DNA of 64,000 nucleotides from Mycobacterium sp. URHD0025 (GCF_000426065.1 NZ_AUEQ01000011.1:297954-361953), one strand, 5' to 3'. Shown: positions 25,279 to 34,695, numbered from the stretch's first letter. Program-made: numbers and translations. The notes: generated by a model from the sequence alone, not told the origin.

Positions 25279-26619
25279 CTATCCCAGCCAGTCCAACACC
25301 GCGGCCGCGGTCCACGACTGCTGCATGCTGCCCAGCGGCTCCCCGGTGAACGGCTCGTAGTACTCGGCGAATGTCCCGTCGCTGGCCTGACGCAACCCCT
25401 CCCGGCGTAGCGTCGAAGCCCGCTCGGCCCAGCCGCGCCGGGCGAAACACCACGAGAACAGCCAGGTCATCACCGGCCATACCGGGCCGCGCCAGTACTC
25501 CCGCGACCGGAAGTGCCGCGACACTGGCGAGGTGGACGGGATGAGCGCGTACTTGAGATCCGGGTGCCCGCAGAAGCGCGGACCCTCCAGCAGCCGCAGC
25601 AGGGCGCGTTCACGATCGTGCGGCAGCCCGCCGCAGAGCAGCGGCGCGAACTGCGCGACCGTCTCGGTGGGCACCCACTTCTTCGCGCGGACATCGTAAT
25701 CCCTTGCCGCACCGCTACGTTCATCAGTGGTCTCGACCACTCCGACCCGGAACCGTTCCGCCCACGAATAGAGATCACGGACATCGGCGTTCGGCTGCTT
25801 GTACTCCTCGCCGATCTCGGCGAGTACCTGGCAGGCCACCGAGAAGATCGCCGAGACGAACACGTCCTCGACCGCGAAGCTCATCACCTTCGGCAGCAGA
25901 TCATCGTCGTAGCGAACCGATTTCATCTCCTCGAGCAGCCACAGGTAGCGGTCGTACTCGAGATCGCTCGGCCGCTGCGAGGCGTCGGTGATGATCGAAT
26001 TGTCCTCACGCTGATACTCCGGCACATTGCCGGGAATCACGTTGGCGTAGGCGCTGTCCCAGCGTGGCGAGTTGTCCATGCCGGACTCCCACCCGTGATA
26101 CAGCGTGATGCGCCCGCGGCCGTCCTGATCGCGCGTCTCGGCCAGCCACCGATGCCAGCGCACCAGATCCGCCCACCGCCGGTCCAGGAAGCTCGCCGCC
26201 ACCGCCCGGGTGGACCGGCCGCGTCTGCGGGCATGGTCCAGGATGCGCTGCACCGCGATGGCATGCACCGGCGGCTGCGTGATACCGGAGGTGTGCCGGA
26301 TCCGCGGCGCGTTGACGGCCAGGGCCGAGGTGGCCCACCGGGCCGGGCCGGGAAAGTAGCCGTCGACGCCGTTGGCGAACACGATGTGCGGGATCATCCC
26401 GTTGCGCCACTGCGCCGAGAGCAGGGTGTCGAGCTCCACCACGGCCCGCTCGACGCTCAGCGGGGCCAGCCCGATCGAGACGAACGCCGCATCCCAGCTC
26501 CACATGTGCGGATACAGCAACGGCGCGGCAGTGGTCATCACGCCCAGGTCGTTGCCGCGCAGCAGGTACGCTGCGCGCGCGGCGAGCTGAGTGGGAGCGA
26601 AGCTGGGATCGGGTGGCAT
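25279..26619 (-). CDS. ggh: Glucosylglycerate hydrolase (GH63)
   Basis: Cytosolic glycosidase hydrolysing glucosylglycerate, the solute mycobacteria store under nitrogen limitation, to glucose and glycerate. The 446-residue protein follows the characterised M. hassiacum GgH almost without gaps from memory. With this start the proposed general acid falls at D182 (WESGMDNSP) and the general base at E419 (GTFAEYYEPF), the same numbers as in that enzyme, which supports ATG 26619 over the ATG three codons earlier. M. tuberculosis lacks this gene between Rv0042c and leuS. It diverges from an SDR gene. Confidence 0.9.
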   Translation of the reverse strand: MPPDPSFAPTQLAARAAYLLRGNDLGVMTTAAPLLYPHMWSWDAAFVSIGLAPLSVERAVVELDTLLSAQWRNGMIPHIVFANGVDGYFPGPARWATSALAVNAPRIRHTSGITQPPVHAIAVQRILDHARRRGRSTRAVAASFLDRRWADLVRWHRWLAETRDQDGRGRITLYHGWESGMDNSPRWDSAYANVIPGNVPEYQREDNSIITDASQRPSDLEYDRYLWLLEEMKSVRYDDDLLPKVMSFAVEDVFVSAIFSVACQVLAEIGEEYKQPNADVRDLYSWAERFRVGVVETTDERSGAARDYDVRAKKWVPTETVAQFAPLLCGGLPHDRERALLRLLEGPRFCGHPDLKYALIPSTSPVSRHFRSREYWRGPVWPVMTWLFSWCFARRGWAERASTLRREGLRQASDGTFAEYYEPFTGEPLGSMQQSWTAAAVLDWLG

Positions 26620-26683
26620 CCCTACCATGATGCGCGGCCGCGTCCCGGTCCGCAGGTCGGCCGCAGGCGATTGCGCGTCACAG

Positions 26684-26689
26684 TAACGT
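26684..26689 (+). promoter_or_regulatory. Leaderless -10 of the SDR gene
   Basis: TAACGT exactly 7 nt before GTG 26697, in the 77-bp gap shared with the divergent glucosylglycerate hydrolase gene. Confidence 0.5.
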
Positions 26690-26696
26690 TGCAGTC

Positions 26697-27371
26697 GTGC
26701 CGTCTGCATTGATCACCGGAGCCGCCGGCGGGATCGGTTCGGCCATCGCCGCCGCCCTTGCTCCCACCCACACGCTGTTTCTCGCCGGACGCCCGTCGTC
26801 CCGCCTCGATGCCCTCGCCGAACGGCTCGGCGCGCCGACCTGGCCGCTGGACCTGACCGACGCCGATTCGATCGAATCGGCCACCGAGGTGCTCGCCGAA
26901 CTCGACGTGCTGGTGCACAACGCGGGCGTGCTCTACCCGGGCCGGGTGTCGGAGTCCATCGCCGAACAGTGGCGGGCATCCTTCGAGGTGAACGTGACCG
27001 GCGCGGTGGCGCTCACCCTGGCCCTGCTGCCGGCACTGCGAGCCGCCCGCGGACATGTCGTCTTCATCAATTCCGGTGCCGGACAGAGGGTTTCGCCAGG
27101 GATGGCGTCCTACTCGGCGAGCAAGTTCGCGCTGCGGGCATTCGCCGACTCACTGCGCGCCGACGAACCCTCCCTGCGGGTCACCTCGATCTTCCCCGGG
27201 CGCACCGACACCGAGATGCAACGCGACCTGGTGGCGTATGAGACCGACGGCTCCGGTGATTACGACGCGGACAAGTTCCTGAAGCCCGAGACGGTCGCCG
27301 GGCTGGTGGCGACGGCGGTCGCCACCCCGCCCGACGGGCATGTGCACGAAATCGTGGTCCGCCCCGGGTGA
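26697..27371 (+). CDS. Short-chain dehydrogenase/reductase
   Basis: 224-residue SDR. Cofactor motif TGAAGGIG at residues 8-15, LDVLVHNAG, FINSGAGQ (catalytic Ser region) and the Tyr-Lys pair in YSASKFALRAF are intact. Substrate unknown. It diverges from the glucosylglycerate hydrolase gene by 77 bp and converges on leuS across a perfect hairpin. Short chain length and N-terminal MPSALITG are usual for the mycobacterial group. Confidence 0.85.
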   Translation: MPSALITGAAGGIGSAIAAALAPTHTLFLAGRPSSRLDALAERLGAPTWPLDLTDADSIESATEVLAELDVLVHNAGVLYPGRVSESIAEQWRASFEVNVTGAVALTLALLPALRAARGHVVFINSGAGQRVSPGMASYSASKFALRAFADSLRADEPSLRVTSIFPGRTDTEMQRDLVAYETDGSGDYDADKFLKPETVAGLVATAVATPPDGHVHEIVVRPG

Positions 27372-27418
27372 TTTGGGTGCATCCGGTAACGGTCAGCGTT
27401 ACCGGATGCACCCAAATC
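27370..27418. terminator. Perfect 22-bp inverted repeat, bidirectional terminator
   Basis: Two exactly complementary 22-nt arms around a 5-nt GTCAG loop, filling nearly all the space between the convergent SDR and leuS genes; the first arm begins inside the SDR stop codon. Each arm starts GATTTGGGTGCATCC. No long T-tract follows, but hairpin strength and convergent position fit bidirectional termination. Confidence 0.8.
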
Positions 27419-27421
27419 CCT

Positions 27422-30298
27422 CTAGACGACGAGGTTGACCAGCCGGCCGGGCACCACGATGACCTTCTTCGGCGTGGCGCCGTCGAGGAAAGCCTGCACC
27501 TTTTCGTCGGCCAGCGCCGCCGCCTCCAGCGCCGCCTTGTCGGCGTCGGCCGCCACCGTGATCTTGCCTCGCACCTTGCCGTTGACCTGAACCGGGAACT
27601 CGATGGTGTCGTCCACCAGGTACTGCGGATCGGCCACCGGGAACGGGCCGTGTGCCAGCGAGGTCTCGTGGCCCAGGCGCTTCCACAACTCCTCGGCCAG
27701 GTGCGGTGCCAGCGGAGCGACCATGAGCACCAGCGGCTCGATCGCGGCCCGCGCCGACACGCTTTCCTTGGTCAGGTGGTTGGTGTACTCGATCAGCTTG
27801 GCGGCGGCGGTGTTGTTGCGAAGTGCCGCATAATCTTCGGTCACCCCGGCGATGGTGCGGTTCAGGATCTTCAACGTGTCGGTGTCGAGAGCCTCATGCT
27901 CGGCCGCGGCGGTCGCACCGGTGTTCTCGTCGACCACCACACGCCACACCCGCTGCAGGAAACGGTGCGCACCGACGACGTCCTTCGTGGCCCACGGTCG
28001 CGATGCCTCCAGCGGACCCATCGACATCTCATAGACGCGCAACGTATCCGCGCCGTACTCGTCGCAGATCTCGTCGGGCGAGACCGAGTTCTTCAGGCTC
28101 TTGCCGATCTTGCCGAACTCCTGATTGACCTCGATTTCCCCATCCGGGCCCGGCCAGAAGAACTTCCCTTCGCGCTCAACGACTTCGGCCGCGGGCACAT
28201 AGCTGCCGCGGGCGTCGGTGTAGGCGAAGGCCTGGATGTAGCCCTGGTTGACCAGGCGGCGATATGGCTCGCGTGAGCTGACGTAACCGAGATCGAAGAG
28301 CACCTTGTGCCAGAACCGCGAGTACAGCAGGTGCAGCACGGCGTGCTCGACACCGCCGACGTACAGGTCGACTCCACCCGGATCGTCGGGCCCGTGTTCG
28401 GCCGGCCGCGGGCCCATCCAGTAGGCCTCGTTCTCCTTGGCGCACAGCTCTTCTGAGTTGAGCGGGTCGGTGTAGCGCAGCTCGTACCAGGAGCTGCCCG
28501 CCCACTGCGGCATCACGTTGGTGTCGCGGGTGTAGGTCTGCAGCCCGTCACCCAGATCCAGTTCGACATGCACCCATTCGGTGGCCTTGCCCAACGGCGG
28601 CGAGGGCTCACTGTCGGCGTCGTCGGGGTCGAACGACACCGGCGAATAGTCCGGCACATCTGGAAGTTCCACCGGCAGAGCCGATTCCGGCAGCGGATGG
28701 GCCCGGCCGTCGGCGTCGTAGACGATCGGGAACGGCTCGCCCCAATACCGTTGCCGGGCGAACAGCCAGTCCCGCAGCTTGTACTCGATCCGGGCACGGC
28801 CGCGACCGTCGGCCTCGAGGCGGGCGATGACGGTGTCCTTGGCCTCAGCCACCGACAACCCGTTCAGGTAGCCGGAGTTCACCATGGTGCCGTCGCCGTT
28901 GTAGGCAGCGACGGTGATGTCGCCGCCGGAGACCACCTCGATGATCGGCAGGCCGAACTCGGTAGCGAAGTCCCAGTCGCGCTGGTCACCACCGGGCACC
29001 GCCATGATGGCGCCCGTCCCGTAGCCGGCCAGCACGTAATCGGCAATGAACACCGGAATCTGCCGGCCGTCAACCGGATTGGTGGCATAGGCGCCCAGGA
29101 ACACACCGGTCTTGGTCTTGTTCTCCTGGCGCTCCAGATCGGACTTGGCCGCGATACCGGCCCGATAGGCGGCGACGGCCTCGGCCGGGGTCGATGCACC
29201 GAAAGTCCACCGCGAATCGGTGCCCTCGGGCCACGAGTCGGCCACCAGCGCATCCACCAGCTCGTGCTCGGGAGCCAGGACCAGATAGGTGGCGCCGAAC
29301 AAGGTGTCCGGACGGGTGGTGAACACCTCGACATCGCCTGCTGTGGTGGCGAACTCGACCGAGGCGCCGGTCGACCGGCCGATCCAGTTGCGCTGCATGG
29401 TCTTGACCTTGTCCGGCCAGTCCAGCACGTCCAGGTCATCCAGCAGCCGGTCCGAGTAGGCGGTGATACGCATCATCCACTGCCGCAGGCGCTTCCGGAA
29501 CACCGGGAAGTTGCCGCGATCGCTGCGCCCGTCGGCGGTGACCTCCTCGTTGGCCAGCACGGTGCCCAGCCCCGGGCACCAGTTCACCATCGAGTCGGCG
29601 TGGTACACCAGGCGGTAGCCGTCCACCACATCGGCGCGCTCGGCCTCCGACAGTTCGGCCCATACCCTGCCGTCGTCGAGAGTGCGGGCGCCCGAGTCGA
29701 ATTCGGCGATCAACTCATCGATGGGCCGCGCCTTCTGGGCCGCGGTGTCGAACCAGGCGTTGTAGATCTTCAGGAAGATCCACTGCGTCCACTTGTAGAA
29801 GTCGACGTCGGTGGTGGCGAAGCTGCGCCGCGTGTCGTGGCCCAGCCCCAGCCGGCCCAACTGCCGGCGGAAGTTGACGATGTTGGCCTCGGTACGGGTG
29901 CGGGGGTGCGTGCCGGTCTGCACGGCGTACTGCTCGGCGGGCAGCCCGAAGGCATCGAAGCCCAGCGCGTGCAGCACGTTGCGTCCGGTCATCCGGAAGT
30001 ACCGGGCGTAGACGTCGGTGGCGATATAGCCGAGCGGATGCCCGACGTGCAGGCCCTCACCGGACGGGTACGGGAACATGTCCTGGACGAACATCTTGTC
30101 GGCGGGCGCCTGCAAGAGGTCGGTGCCGTCCGCCAGCGAGCCCACCGGATTGGCCACGTTGAACGTGCCGAGCTCCGACCACCGCTCCTGCCAGGTGCGC
30201 TCGAGCCGGCCCGCCAGCTCCGCGGTGTAGCGATGCCGGGGGGTGTCCGTTTCCGGGCCAGACTGCCCTGACTGCGTGGTGGTGGCGGGTTCGATCAC
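27422..30298 (-). CDS. leuS: Leucyl-tRNA synthetase
   Basis: 958-residue class I synthetase charging tRNA-Leu. HIGH-type motif GEGLHVGHPLGY, the editing domain (FTTRPDTLFGATYLVLAPEHE, AGYGTGAIMAVPG), the KMSKS-equivalent region GKIGKSLKNSVSP and the C-terminal anticodon-binding part are all present, matching Rv0041. GTG 30298 is used because TACCCT precedes it by 7 nt, suggesting a leaderless message; an open extension of 31 codons upstream has no support. It ends against the 22-bp hairpin. Confidence 0.96.
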   Translation of the reverse strand: MIEPATTTQSGQSGPETDTPRHRYTAELAGRLERTWQERWSELGTFNVANPVGSLADGTDLLQAPADKMFVQDMFPYPSGEGLHVGHPLGYIATDVYARYFRMTGRNVLHALGFDAFGLPAEQYAVQTGTHPRTRTEANIVNFRRQLGRLGLGHDTRRSFATTDVDFYKWTQWIFLKIYNAWFDTAAQKARPIDELIAEFDSGARTLDDGRVWAELSEAERADVVDGYRLVYHADSMVNWCPGLGTVLANEEVTADGRSDRGNFPVFRKRLRQWMMRITAYSDRLLDDLDVLDWPDKVKTMQRNWIGRSTGASVEFATTAGDVEVFTTRPDTLFGATYLVLAPEHELVDALVADSWPEGTDSRWTFGASTPAEAVAAYRAGIAAKSDLERQENKTKTGVFLGAYATNPVDGRQIPVFIADYVLAGYGTGAIMAVPGGDQRDWDFATEFGLPIIEVVSGGDITVAAYNGDGTMVNSGYLNGLSVAEAKDTVIARLEADGRGRARIEYKLRDWLFARQRYWGEPFPIVYDADGRAHPLPESALPVELPDVPDYSPVSFDPDDADSEPSPPLGKATEWVHVELDLGDGLQTYTRDTNVMPQWAGSSWYELRYTDPLNSEELCAKENEAYWMGPRPAEHGPDDPGGVDLYVGGVEHAVLHLLYSRFWHKVLFDLGYVSSREPYRRLVNQGYIQAFAYTDARGSYVPAAEVVEREGKFFWPGPDGEIEVNQEFGKIGKSLKNSVSPDEICDEYGADTLRVYEMSMGPLEASRPWATKDVVGAHRFLQRVWRVVVDENTGATAAAEHEALDTDTLKILNRTIAGVTEDYAALRNNTAAAKLIEYTNHLTKESVSARAAIEPLVLMVAPLAPHLAEELWKRLGHETSLAHGPFPVADPQYLVDDTIEFPVQVNGKVRGKITVAADADKAALEAAALADEKVQAFLDGATPKKVIVVPGRLVNLVV

Positions 30299-30305
30299 GC
30301 CGTTC

Positions 30306-30311
30306 AGGGTA
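30306..30311 (-). promoter_or_regulatory. Leaderless -10 of leuS
   Basis: TACCCT on the minus strand, exactly 7 nt before the GTG start. Confidence 0.5.
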
Positions 30312-30510
30312 TAAGGCCACGGTTTGAGCAGCTCACCGCCCGTCTCACGATCCGCCAAGGCCACGGGTTGGTATCGGTTGCGTCGCGGCACTGTCAGGGG
30401 TTGGTTCCAGGTCGATTGCGTTGCTGGTCGTGGGCGGTATCGCGTGGATAGTCTCAGCGCCTAGTGACGAGGTTGCCTGGTGAGGGCACGGTTTGCGGGA
30501 GGAACCAGTG

Positions 30511-31419
30511 ATGATCGAGTTGGCCAGCCGGTGGCGGGTGCTGGCAGCAGGCACGGCCGTCGGCGTCGCCGCGGTTGTCGGCTTCGCCGGTCAGACCGCC
30601 TCAGCCGAACCCCTTCTGCCGGCTCCCGGCGTCCCCGGCCCGGTGACCGTGACCCAGACCGTCACCGTCCCGCCCGGCGCGGCCCCCGCAGCAGCAGCCG
30701 CCGCCCCGGCGGCCCCCGTCGTACCGGGCGCGGCCGTCGTGCCCGGCGCGGCAGCCGTCCCCGCACCCGCGGTGGCCGCACCGCTGCGGACCATCACCCC
30801 GGCCGCCTCAGGCACCCTTGCCGAGTTCTTCAAGAGCAAGGGCGTGAAGATGGAGCCCCAGGTCAGCCACGACTTCAAGGCGCTGAGCATCGTCCTGCCG
30901 CTGCCGTCGGGCTGGACCAACGTGCCCGACCCCAACGTGCCCGACGCGTTCGCGGTCATCGCCGACCGCTCGAGCACGGACCTCTACACCCCCAACGCAC
31001 AAGTGGTGGTCTACAAACTCGTCGGCAATTTCGATCCGGTCGAAGCCATCAGTCACGGGTACGTCGACACCCAGCAGTTGCAGAGCTGGCGCCCCACCGA
31101 CATGGCCATGGGTGACTTCAACGGTTTCCCGTCGGCATTCATCGAAGGTAGCTATCTGTCGGGCAGCCAGATGCTCAACACCTCCCGCAGGCACATCCTT
31201 GCCACTGCCGGGCCCGACCATTACCTGGTGTCGTTGTCGGTGAACTCGTCGGCTGCCAACCAGGGTGTTTCCGCGGCTGCCGATGCCGCCGACGCGATCG
31301 TGTCCGGGTTCAAGGTCAGTGCCCCGGCCCCGGCCGCCGCGCCTCCGCCAGCTACCCCGGCGGCGCCCGCACCCGCCCCGGCACCGGGTTTGCCCCAGCT
31401 CCTGGGCCTGCAGCGCTGA
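30511..31419 (+). CDS. mtc28: Secreted proline-rich 28 kDa antigen homologue
   Basis: 302-residue exported protein, orthologue of Rv0040c (Mtc28/LpqT-LpqN family). A signal peptide (about 1-29, cleavage near TASAEP), an Ala/Pro-rich segment (about 30-100), a folded domain with FKALSIVLPLPSGWTNVPDP and NTSRRHILAT, and an Ala/Pro tail. The role in the envelope is not established; the family is immunogenic. GGGAGG precedes the ATG; a GTG directly before it is also possible. Confidence 0.88.
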   Translation: MIELASRWRVLAAGTAVGVAAVVGFAGQTASAEPLLPAPGVPGPVTVTQTVTVPPGAAPAAAAAAPAAPVVPGAAVVPGAAAVPAPAVAAPLRTITPAASGTLAEFFKSKGVKMEPQVSHDFKALSIVLPLPSGWTNVPDPNVPDAFAVIADRSSTDLYTPNAQVVVYKLVGNFDPVEAISHGYVDTQQLQSWRPTDMAMGDFNGFPSAFIEGSYLSGSQMLNTSRRHILATAGPDHYLVSLSVNSSAANQGVSAAADAADAIVSGFKVSAPAPAAAPPPATPAAPAPAPAPGLPQLLGLQR

Positions 31420-31464
31420 ATCGCCGGGGCCAAACCCGACCTCGCAATACCGATCGGCGCCTCG

Positions 31465-31470
31465 TATTGT
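31465..31470 (+). promoter_or_regulatory. Leaderless -10 of the Rv0039c-like gene
   Basis: TATTGT exactly 7 nt before ATG 31478. Confidence 0.55.
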
Positions 31471-31477
31471 GTGGCGC

Positions 31478-31831
31478 ATGCTGATCGCCGCGCTGCTGTG
31501 TTTGAGCGCCGCCGTCATCGTCGGCGTGTTCGGGCTGTGGTTGTTGACCAGACCTCGCACCGGTGATCCGGTGCGCTCGGTGTTGAGGGCCGTGGCCCCG
31601 ACCCAACTGGCCGCCGCGGTGATGCTCGCCGCCGGTGGCGCCGCCGCCCTGGCCGCCGCACCCCACACCGGCCTGATGGTCGTCATGGTGTGCATCATCG
31701 GCGCCGTCGCCACCGTGGCCGCGGGCTGTTGGCAGAGCGCCAAGGCCGTGGCAGGAGCAGAGGCAGCGGCGGAAAGTTCCGGTGCCGGCTGTGCCGGCTC
31801 CTGCGCCAGCTGCACGTTGTCGTGTAAGTAG
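31478..31831 (+). CDS. Small membrane protein with Cys-rich tail (Rv0039c-like)
   Basis: 117-residue protein with three hydrophobic segments (about 3-25, 42-60, 63-85). The tail carries five cysteines in GAGCAGSCASCTLSCK, a pattern that could bind a metal or form disulphides. No function is known for the family. It starts 7 nt after TATTGT without a ribosome-binding site, so the start is well supported. It converges on the YqgE gene (18-bp gap). Confidence 0.8.
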   Translation: MLIAALLCLSAAVIVGVFGLWLLTRPRTGDPVRSVLRAVAPTQLAAAVMLAAGGAAALAAAPHTGLMVVMVCIIGAVATVAAGCWQSAKAVAGAEAAAESSGAGCAGSCASCTLSCK

Positions 31832-31849
31832 CCGGCCTGGCGTAGTGCG

Positions 31850-32455
31850 CTAGTTGCGGCTGACGTCGATCGGGTGGGTGGCCAGTAGCGACATCGGCAA
31901 CGGCTGACGGCGCAGCACCCGCCCCCACAGGTCGATCCGAGGTTCGATCAGCACATCCGAGGGCAGCGCCGAGAGCACCATCCAGTCGTCGCGTTCGATC
32001 TCGCCGTCGAGTTGGCCGATGGTCCAGCCGGAGTATCCGGCGAATATCCGGACGCCCTCGATGACCGGGGCCAGAGTGTCCGGATCGGCGTCGAGATCGA
32101 CCATCACCACCCGGCCCTGCACGTGCCGCAGCCCGGGAACGCCGTCGGCCTGCATGCCGACCCGCAGGGTCGCCAGGCACAACGCCGAGTCCCGTTTGAC
32201 CGGGCCGCCGATGAACATGGTCTTGGGTTTGGCGGTGAGCTTCGCCCACTGCGGCAGCACGTTGTAGACCGCTGTCTCGCTGGCCCGGTTCAACACCACA
32301 CCGAGGGTTCCGCCGGCGTTGTGCTCGACGATGTAGATGACGCTGCGCCGGAAGGTCGGCTCCAGCAGATCGGTGTTGGCCAGCAGCAGCGTGCCCGGCC
32401 GTACCCGGTGCGCCGCAGGCGCGATGAAATCCTCCGGATCTTCTGAATGCGCCAC
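31850..32455 (-). CDS. YqgE/AlgH family protein
   Basis: 201-residue cytosolic protein of the YqgE/AlgH (DUF179) family, orthologue of Rv0038; biochemical role unknown. Typical motifs are GTLLLANTDLLEPTFRRSVI, HNAGGTLGVVLNR, MFIGGPVKRDSALCL and GYSGWTIGQL. GTG 32455 is the only allowed start that gives the family N-terminus; upstream valines are not start codons. It diverges from the MFS transporter gene. Confidence 0.9.
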   Translation of the reverse strand: MAHSEDPEDFIAPAAHRVRPGTLLLANTDLLEPTFRRSVIYIVEHNAGGTLGVVLNRASETAVYNVLPQWAKLTAKPKTMFIGGPVKRDSALCLATLRVGMQADGVPGLRHVQGRVVMVDLDADPDTLAPVIEGVRIFAGYSGWTIGQLDGEIERDDWMVLSALPSDVLIEPRIDLWGRVLRRQPLPMSLLATHPIDVSRN

Positions 32456-32530
32456 GGTTACATCATGGCACCGCAATTGCCCACAGGTGGCGAACAAGCC
32501 CGGGCGCGGTCGGATTTCGGCGCACCTTTG

Positions 32531-32536
32531 TACTGT
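32531..32536 (+). promoter_or_regulatory. Leaderless -10 of the MFS transporter gene
   Basis: TACTGT exactly 7 nt before GTG 32544. Confidence 0.55.
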
Positions 32537-32543
32537 TGATCGG

Positions 32544-33827
32544 GTGGTTCACGCTCGCGCTGCCCGTGCTCTGTGGCACTCGTTGCGCGGCATGACCGAA
32601 TTCCGCCGGCTGCTGGAGTTGCGGGCGGTCAGCCAGTTCGGTGACGGCCTGTTCCAGGCAGGTCTTGCCGGCGCGATCCTGTTCAACCCGGAACGCCAGG
32701 CCGAACCATGGCAGATCGCCGCGGCATTCGCCGTGATGTTCCTGCCGTACTCGGTGCTCGGCCCGTTCGCCGGCGCCCTGCTGGACCGCTGGGACCGGCG
32801 CCTGGTCCTCATCGGCGCCAACCTGGGCCGGCTGATCGTCGTGCTGCTGGTGGGTGTGCTGCTGGCCTTCGGCGCCGGCGACATACCGATCCTGTGCTGC
32901 GCGCTGATCGTCAACGGGTTGACGCGGTTCGTCTCCTCGGGCCTGTCGGCCTCGCTGCCGGATGTGGTGCCGAACGACCGGGTGGTGACGATGAACTCGG
33001 TGGCCACCGCCATCGGCGCGTTGGCAGCCTTCCTCGGAGCCGACTTCATGCTGGTGCCACGCAAGCTGTTCGGTGCCGACGACACCGGCGCGTCGGTGGT
33101 GATGTTCGTCGTCGCGCTGCCGGTGGCGTTGGCGCTGTGGTTGTCGGTGCGATTCGGTCCGCACGTGCTGGGCCCGCACGAGAGCAAGCGCGCCATCCAC
33201 GGCTCGGTGGCCTACGCGGTGGCCACGGGCTGGGTGCACGGCATCCGCACGGTCTGGGCCGTGCCTCCCGTCGCGGGCACCCTGGCCGGACTGGCCGCCC
33301 ACCGCATGGCCTTCGGGATCAACTCTCTTCTGGTGCTGGTGATCGTCCGGCACAGCGACAACCCGGATGTGACGGGCCTGGGTCTGGGTACCGCGGTGCT
33401 GTTCGTGGCCGCCGGTGGTGTCGGACAGTTCCTGGCCACGGTGGCCGCCCCCGCGGTGATCGGCCGGTTCGGTCGCTATGCCACCGCCAACGGCGCGCTG
33501 TGCCTGGCCGTGCTGATCCAGCTGATGGCGATCGGGCTGCACGTACCGATGATGCTGGTCTGTGGCTTCATGCTCGGCGCCGCCGGTCAGCTCGTGAAAC
33601 TGTGTGCGGACTCGGCGATGCAGCTCGATGTCGACGACGCGCTGCGCGGTCACGTGTTCACCGTGCAGGACGCGCTGTTCTGGATGTCGTTCGTCGCCGC
33701 GATCGCCGCGGCAGCCGCGGTGATTCCCGCCGACGGACAATCACCGGCACTGGTGATCGCCGGCGCGGTGGCCTATCTGGTCGGCCTCGGCCTGCATGCC
33801 GCGGTGGCATCCCCGAAGCGGGTGTGA
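32544..33827 (+). CDS. Major facilitator superfamily transporter (Rv0037c-like)
   Basis: 427-residue transporter with about twelve hydrophobic segments; LLDRWDRRLVLIGANLGR is the conserved cytoplasmic loop between helices 2 and 3. Orthologue of Rv0037c; substrate unknown. The start is the GTG 7 nt after TACTGT; open sequence upstream overlaps the divergent YqgE gene and is not coding. The next gene begins 23 bp later with its own -10. Confidence 0.88.
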   Translation: MVHARAARALWHSLRGMTEFRRLLELRAVSQFGDGLFQAGLAGAILFNPERQAEPWQIAAAFAVMFLPYSVLGPFAGALLDRWDRRLVLIGANLGRLIVVLLVGVLLAFGAGDIPILCCALIVNGLTRFVSSGLSASLPDVVPNDRVVTMNSVATAIGALAAFLGADFMLVPRKLFGADDTGASVVMFVVALPVALALWLSVRFGPHVLGPHESKRAIHGSVAYAVATGWVHGIRTVWAVPPVAGTLAGLAAHRMAFGINSLLVLVIVRHSDNPDVTGLGLGTAVLFVAAGGVGQFLATVAAPAVIGRFGRYATANGALCLAVLIQLMAIGLHVPMMLVCGFMLGAAGQLVKLCADSAMQLDVDDALRGHVFTVQDALFWMSFVAAIAAAAAVIPADGQSPALVIAGAVAYLVGLGLHAAVASPKRV

Positions 33828-33837
33828 CGCCGCGGTC

Positions 33838-33843
33838 TAGGCT
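33838..33843 (+). promoter_or_regulatory. Leaderless -10 of the Rv0036c-like gene
   Basis: TAGGCT exactly 7 nt before ATG 33851. Confidence 0.55.
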
Positions 33844-33850
33844 GGCCGCC

Positions 33851-34627
33851 ATGGTGAGCGCCGAGCCGATCGTGGCCGACCTGTCCGCCGAGAGCGACGA
33901 ACTCGATGCCCTGGTGGCCGACCTGCCGCCGGAGCGCTGGGCCACGGCCACCCCGGCCGAGGGCTGGACCATCGCCCATCAGATCGCCCACCTGTTGTGG
34001 ACCGACCGGGTGTCGGTCATCGCGATCACCGACCAAGCCGGTTTCGATGCGGTGCTCGCCGAGGCGATGCAGAACCCGGCCGGATTCGTCGACGCCGGGG
34101 CCGAGGAACTCGCCCTGACTCCGCCCGGAGAACTCCTCGCCGATTGGCGCGCCACCCGCGCGCGGTTGCACACCGAACTCCTGAACGTGGCCGAGGGCCG
34201 CAAGCTGCCCTGGTTCGGCCCGCCGATGAGCGCGACATCGATGGCCACCGCTCGCATGATGGAGACCTGGGCGCATGGCCTCGATGTGGCCGACGCGCTC
34301 GGGGTACGGAGGCCCGCGACCGCGCGGCTACGGTCCATCGCCCACATCGGCGTTCGCACAAGGGATTTCGCATTCACCGTGCACGGGCTGACACCGCCGG
34401 CCGAACCGTTCCGCGTCGAATTGGCCGCGCCCGACGGCTCATCGTGGGAGTGGGGTCCGCAGGACGCACAGCAACGGGTGACGGGTTCGGCAGAGGACTT
34501 CTGCATGCTGGTGACCCAGCGCCGGGCACCCACCGAACTCGACGTCACCGCGGTGGGCGACGACGCCGCCACGTGGCTGACCATCGCACAGGCCTTCGCC
34601 GGGCCGCCGGGCGCCGGCCGGGGCTGA
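33851..34627 (+). CDS. TIGR03084 / mycothiol-dependent maleylpyruvate isomerase-fold protein
   Basis: 258-residue DinB-like four-helix protein. The N-terminal block LPPERWATATPAEGWTIAHQIAHLLWTD carries the conserved metal-site histidines (IAHQIAHL) and a later ETWAHGLDVADALG supplies the third. This superfamily includes thiol-dependent enzymes using mycothiol; the reaction of this protein is unknown. Orthologue of Rv0036c. It is the last gene of the block before the junction with the pcnA region. Confidence 0.85.
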   Translation: MVSAEPIVADLSAESDELDALVADLPPERWATATPAEGWTIAHQIAHLLWTDRVSVIAITDQAGFDAVLAEAMQNPAGFVDAGAEELALTPPGELLADWRATRARLHTELLNVAEGRKLPWFGPPMSATSMATARMMETWAHGLDVADALGVRRPATARLRSIAHIGVRTRDFAFTVHGLTPPAEPFRVELAAPDGSSWEWGPQDAQQRVTGSAEDFCMLVTQRRAPTELDVTAVGDDAATWLTIAQAFAGPPGAGRG

Positions 34628-34695
34628 CCGCCCGATCGATTTCACTGTGCGCTCAGGACGCGAAAGTCCAAGTGCGCCAGGCACTCACCGCAGAG

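Noticed and set aside
28568..30271. 567-codon open frame opposite leuS
   Set aside because: Antisense of a conserved synthetase; no recognisable motifs.
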